Notes under the pieces: model-generated
Told to the model about the DNA's origin: nothing
Seen by the model: the letters and a program-made list of their open reading frames with translations, nothing else
Database searches by the model: none
NCBI RefSeq assembly: GCF_013375035.1
Contig: NZ_CP056032.1
Location: forward strand, 2,030,001 to 2,094,000
From: Spirosoma sp. KUDC1026
GTDB lineage: Bacteria; Bacteroidota; Bacteroidia; Cytophagales; Spirosomataceae
DNA length: 64,000 nt
Direction of reading: 5' to 3'
Made by a program: the position numbers and the translations under genes
Shown here: one piece after another, positions 62,640 to 64,000 of the stretch
Layout: each line of letters starts with the position of its first letter
Position numbering within the stretch: position 1 is the first letter of the stretch

Positions 62640-62700
62640 TGAAACACAAGAGGATAAACGCGTATCGATCGCCAGAGACAACTGATCGCGGGCGGCCCCG

Positions 62701-63462
62701 TTACAAGCCGATTTGTATACCAATAGCGGCTGTGTTGAACAACGTAAAATTGTAGAAGTCGTCTGTATTAGCGCCCCCTTCCAGTATGCGGTACCCAACT
62801 CGAAGCTTGGTTTTAGGCCGCAAGGCATACGTAACACCAGCGAAGACATCTTCGGCCCGGCCAAAAGGACTGGCAAAGCCATCGCCGTCGAGCAGTAGGC
62901 CAAAGCGACCTGGCTGGTAGTTGACGTAAAGACTTAATAAGGGAACAATACCAAGGTCGGAGAACCGGCGGCTTTGCTGTCCGTCTTGAACCTCGATAAA
63001 GGCGTCCCGCACGTTGCCCGTTAAGCCAACCGCCAGTCGGAATGTCTCCCGACGAATCAGGTGATAGCGGTACGTCAGCCGATAGCCATTGAACTTATAA
63101 CGGGTCGTCAGCGTGCGTCCGGCCGGGACAGTTATCGCATCAAATCGAACGGATTGTGTCAGCGGTTGCTTACCAATGGATTCGATCAGCAGCGGGGCAA
63201 CGGTTGCGTAGATCGTATGGCGGTCGTTGAACGTATAGCCGAGCCGCCCGCGCAGGTTGATAACGGGTTTTACGTTGAAATCAGGCCCGAAGGCATTGTA
63301 CAACGTACCGGCCGGCGACGGTTGTCGGATGTCATTGTACGATCCTGGAAACACAACGCCGGTTTCCGCGTCGAAAAGAATCTGCGCGTGACCGACGGAA
63401 GCCACTAATAAACTAACCAGGCTCAGAACCAAAAACCGAAGTTGATTAGAACGTTGAAGCAT
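62701..63462 (-). CDS. Outer-membrane beta-barrel-like protein of unknown function
   Basis: The 253-residue protein has a signal peptide (LRFLVLSLVSLLVASVGHAQ) and alternating strands such as INLRGRLGYTFNDRHTIYATVAP and YKFNGYRLTYRYHLIRRETF. It ends in the aromatic-rich TAAIGIQIGL type tail. It is probably a small 8-12-strand barrel, but no family was recognised. It sits between the permease and the ABC ATPase on the same strand, which hints at a shared export or import pathway. Confidence 0.65.
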   Translation of the reverse strand: MLQRSNQLRFLVLSLVSLLVASVGHAQILFDAETGVVFPGSYNDIRQPSPAGTLYNAFGPDFNVKPVINLRGRLGYTFNDRHTIYATVAPLLIESIGKQPLTQSVRFDAITVPAGRTLTTRYKFNGYRLTYRYHLIRRETFRLAVGLTGNVRDAFIEVQDGQQSRRFSDLGIVPLLSLYVNYQPGRFGLLLDGDGFASPFGRAEDVFAGVTYALRPKTKLRVGYRILEGGANTDDFYNFTLFNTAAIGIQIGL

Positions 63463-63535
63463 AGGAGGAGAGATAAAGGCGTCTTATCAAAGAGAGCGAT
63501 ATAGTGGACTAAAAAAGTATGTCAGACTGGATTTG

Positions 63536-64000
63536 TTAAATATGTACACGCGAATCACTGACCAACTGGCCCCCCCGGATTTGAATGGTTCGGCCGGTTT
63601 TGGCCGCTAGTTCCAGATCATGGGTAACGAGCACGAGTGTTGTACCGGCTTCGCGGTTCAGCTCGAAAAGGAGTTCTTCAACCGTAGCACTGGTGTCGGC
63701 GTCAAGATTACCAGTAGGTTCGTCGGCGAACAGTAGTTTGGGGCGGTTGGCAAACGCTCGTGCCAGCGACACCCGTTGCTGCTCTCCCCCTGAGAGTTGA
63801 GTGGGGTAATGGTGGCCGCGGCTACCGAGTCCAACGCGTTCGAGTAATGACTGGGCGGTTTTCTGAACACCTTTCTCTCCCAATCGTGGGCCGCCCCGTA
63901 ACTCAAGTGGTACCATTACGTTTTCCAGCGCTGTGAGCGTGGGGAGAAGCTGGAAGTTCTGGAAAATGAAACCAACGTGCTGGTTGCGAACAGCCGCCCG
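63536..64000 (-). CDS. ABC-transporter ATP-binding protein, partial (LolD/YbbA type)
   Basis: The frame is open to the right edge, with 154 codons visible and no start. It includes the Q-loop [16 protein letters not shown], the signature [15 protein letters not shown] and Walker [14 protein letters not shown]-loop and H-loop ([10 protein letters not shown]) follow. The family pairs with FtsX-type permeases such as the one at 60004, for lipoprotein release or multi-substrate export. The Walker A end lies beyond the window. Confidence 0.92.
   Translation of the reverse strand, partial: RAAVRNQHVGFIFQNFQLLPTLTALENVMVPLELRGGPRLGEKGVQKTAQSLLERVGLGSRGHHYPTQLSGGEQQRVSLARAFANRPKLLFADEPTGNLDADTSATVEELLFELNREAGTTLVLVTHDLELAAKTGRTIQIRGGQLVSDSRVHI

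Noticed and set aside
1-64000. CRISPR array or cas genes
   Set aside because: No evenly spaced direct repeats with unique spacers were seen, and no Cas-like protein was found.

Overview
The window looks like a chromosomal segment of a Bacteroidota, order Cytophagales, most like Spirosoma or a close relative. The genus is an inference from gene content: a SusC-type TonB-linked receptor, a fused lpxC-fabZ gene, PorT next to UbiE, a type IX secretion sorting domain, a PVC-type cytochrome dehydrogenase with HEAT repeats, a eukaryote-like NADP isocitrate dehydrogenase, and several TAnnTTTG boxes of the Bacteroidota sigma-factor type.

Layout. 1-20,010 is mostly core or metabolic: a partial SusC receptor, an SNF2-type helicase, a PyrR-like protein, small envelope proteins, a Uma2 protein, a serine hydrolase, a VOC protein, a Dabb protein, a VapBC-like toxin-antitoxin pair, icd, and a carbohydrate block (GH78 alpha-L-rhamnosidase, Gfo/Idh/MocA oxidoreductase, cytochrome dehydrogenase). 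20,264-21,483 holds three small genes. 21,638-33,904 is a defence island: a type I restriction operon hsdM-(PD-(D/E)XK nuclease gene)-hsdS-hsdR, facing a 1,593-residue DUF4011-SF1 helicase-Vsr-like nuclease-DUF3320 protein. It ends beside a tRNA-Val gene. 34,440-44,171 is core again: porT, ubiE, a dipeptidase, DUF4126, and the lipid A operon HD protein-lpxD-lpxC/fabZ-lpxA-ABC ATPase. A CAU tRNA at 44,297 marks the left edge of a second accessory tract (44,377-59,060) of dead and nested insertion sequences, a decayed type IX-secreted adhesin, a transglutaminase/KAS III pair and small unknown genes. From 59,192 on there is an SDR gene, a large FtsX-type ABC permease, an outer-membrane protein and a partial ABC ATPase.

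The best candidates for something new are the hsd operon with an extra nuclease gene translationally coupled to hsdS and a perfect 19-bp palindrome just before hsdM, and its pairing with the Hhe-like helicase-nuclease at a tRNA. The most securely readable event is an IS3-family element (46,957-48,243, 4-bp duplication ATCT) inside an IS5-family element (46,559-48,711, 3-bp duplication TAA). Removing the IS3 copy and one ATCT restores an uninterrupted 253-residue transposase frame.

The genes at both window ends are cut by the window edge. Starts shown often differ from the longest open frame because a signal peptide, an ATG or a neighbour argues for a shorter product.
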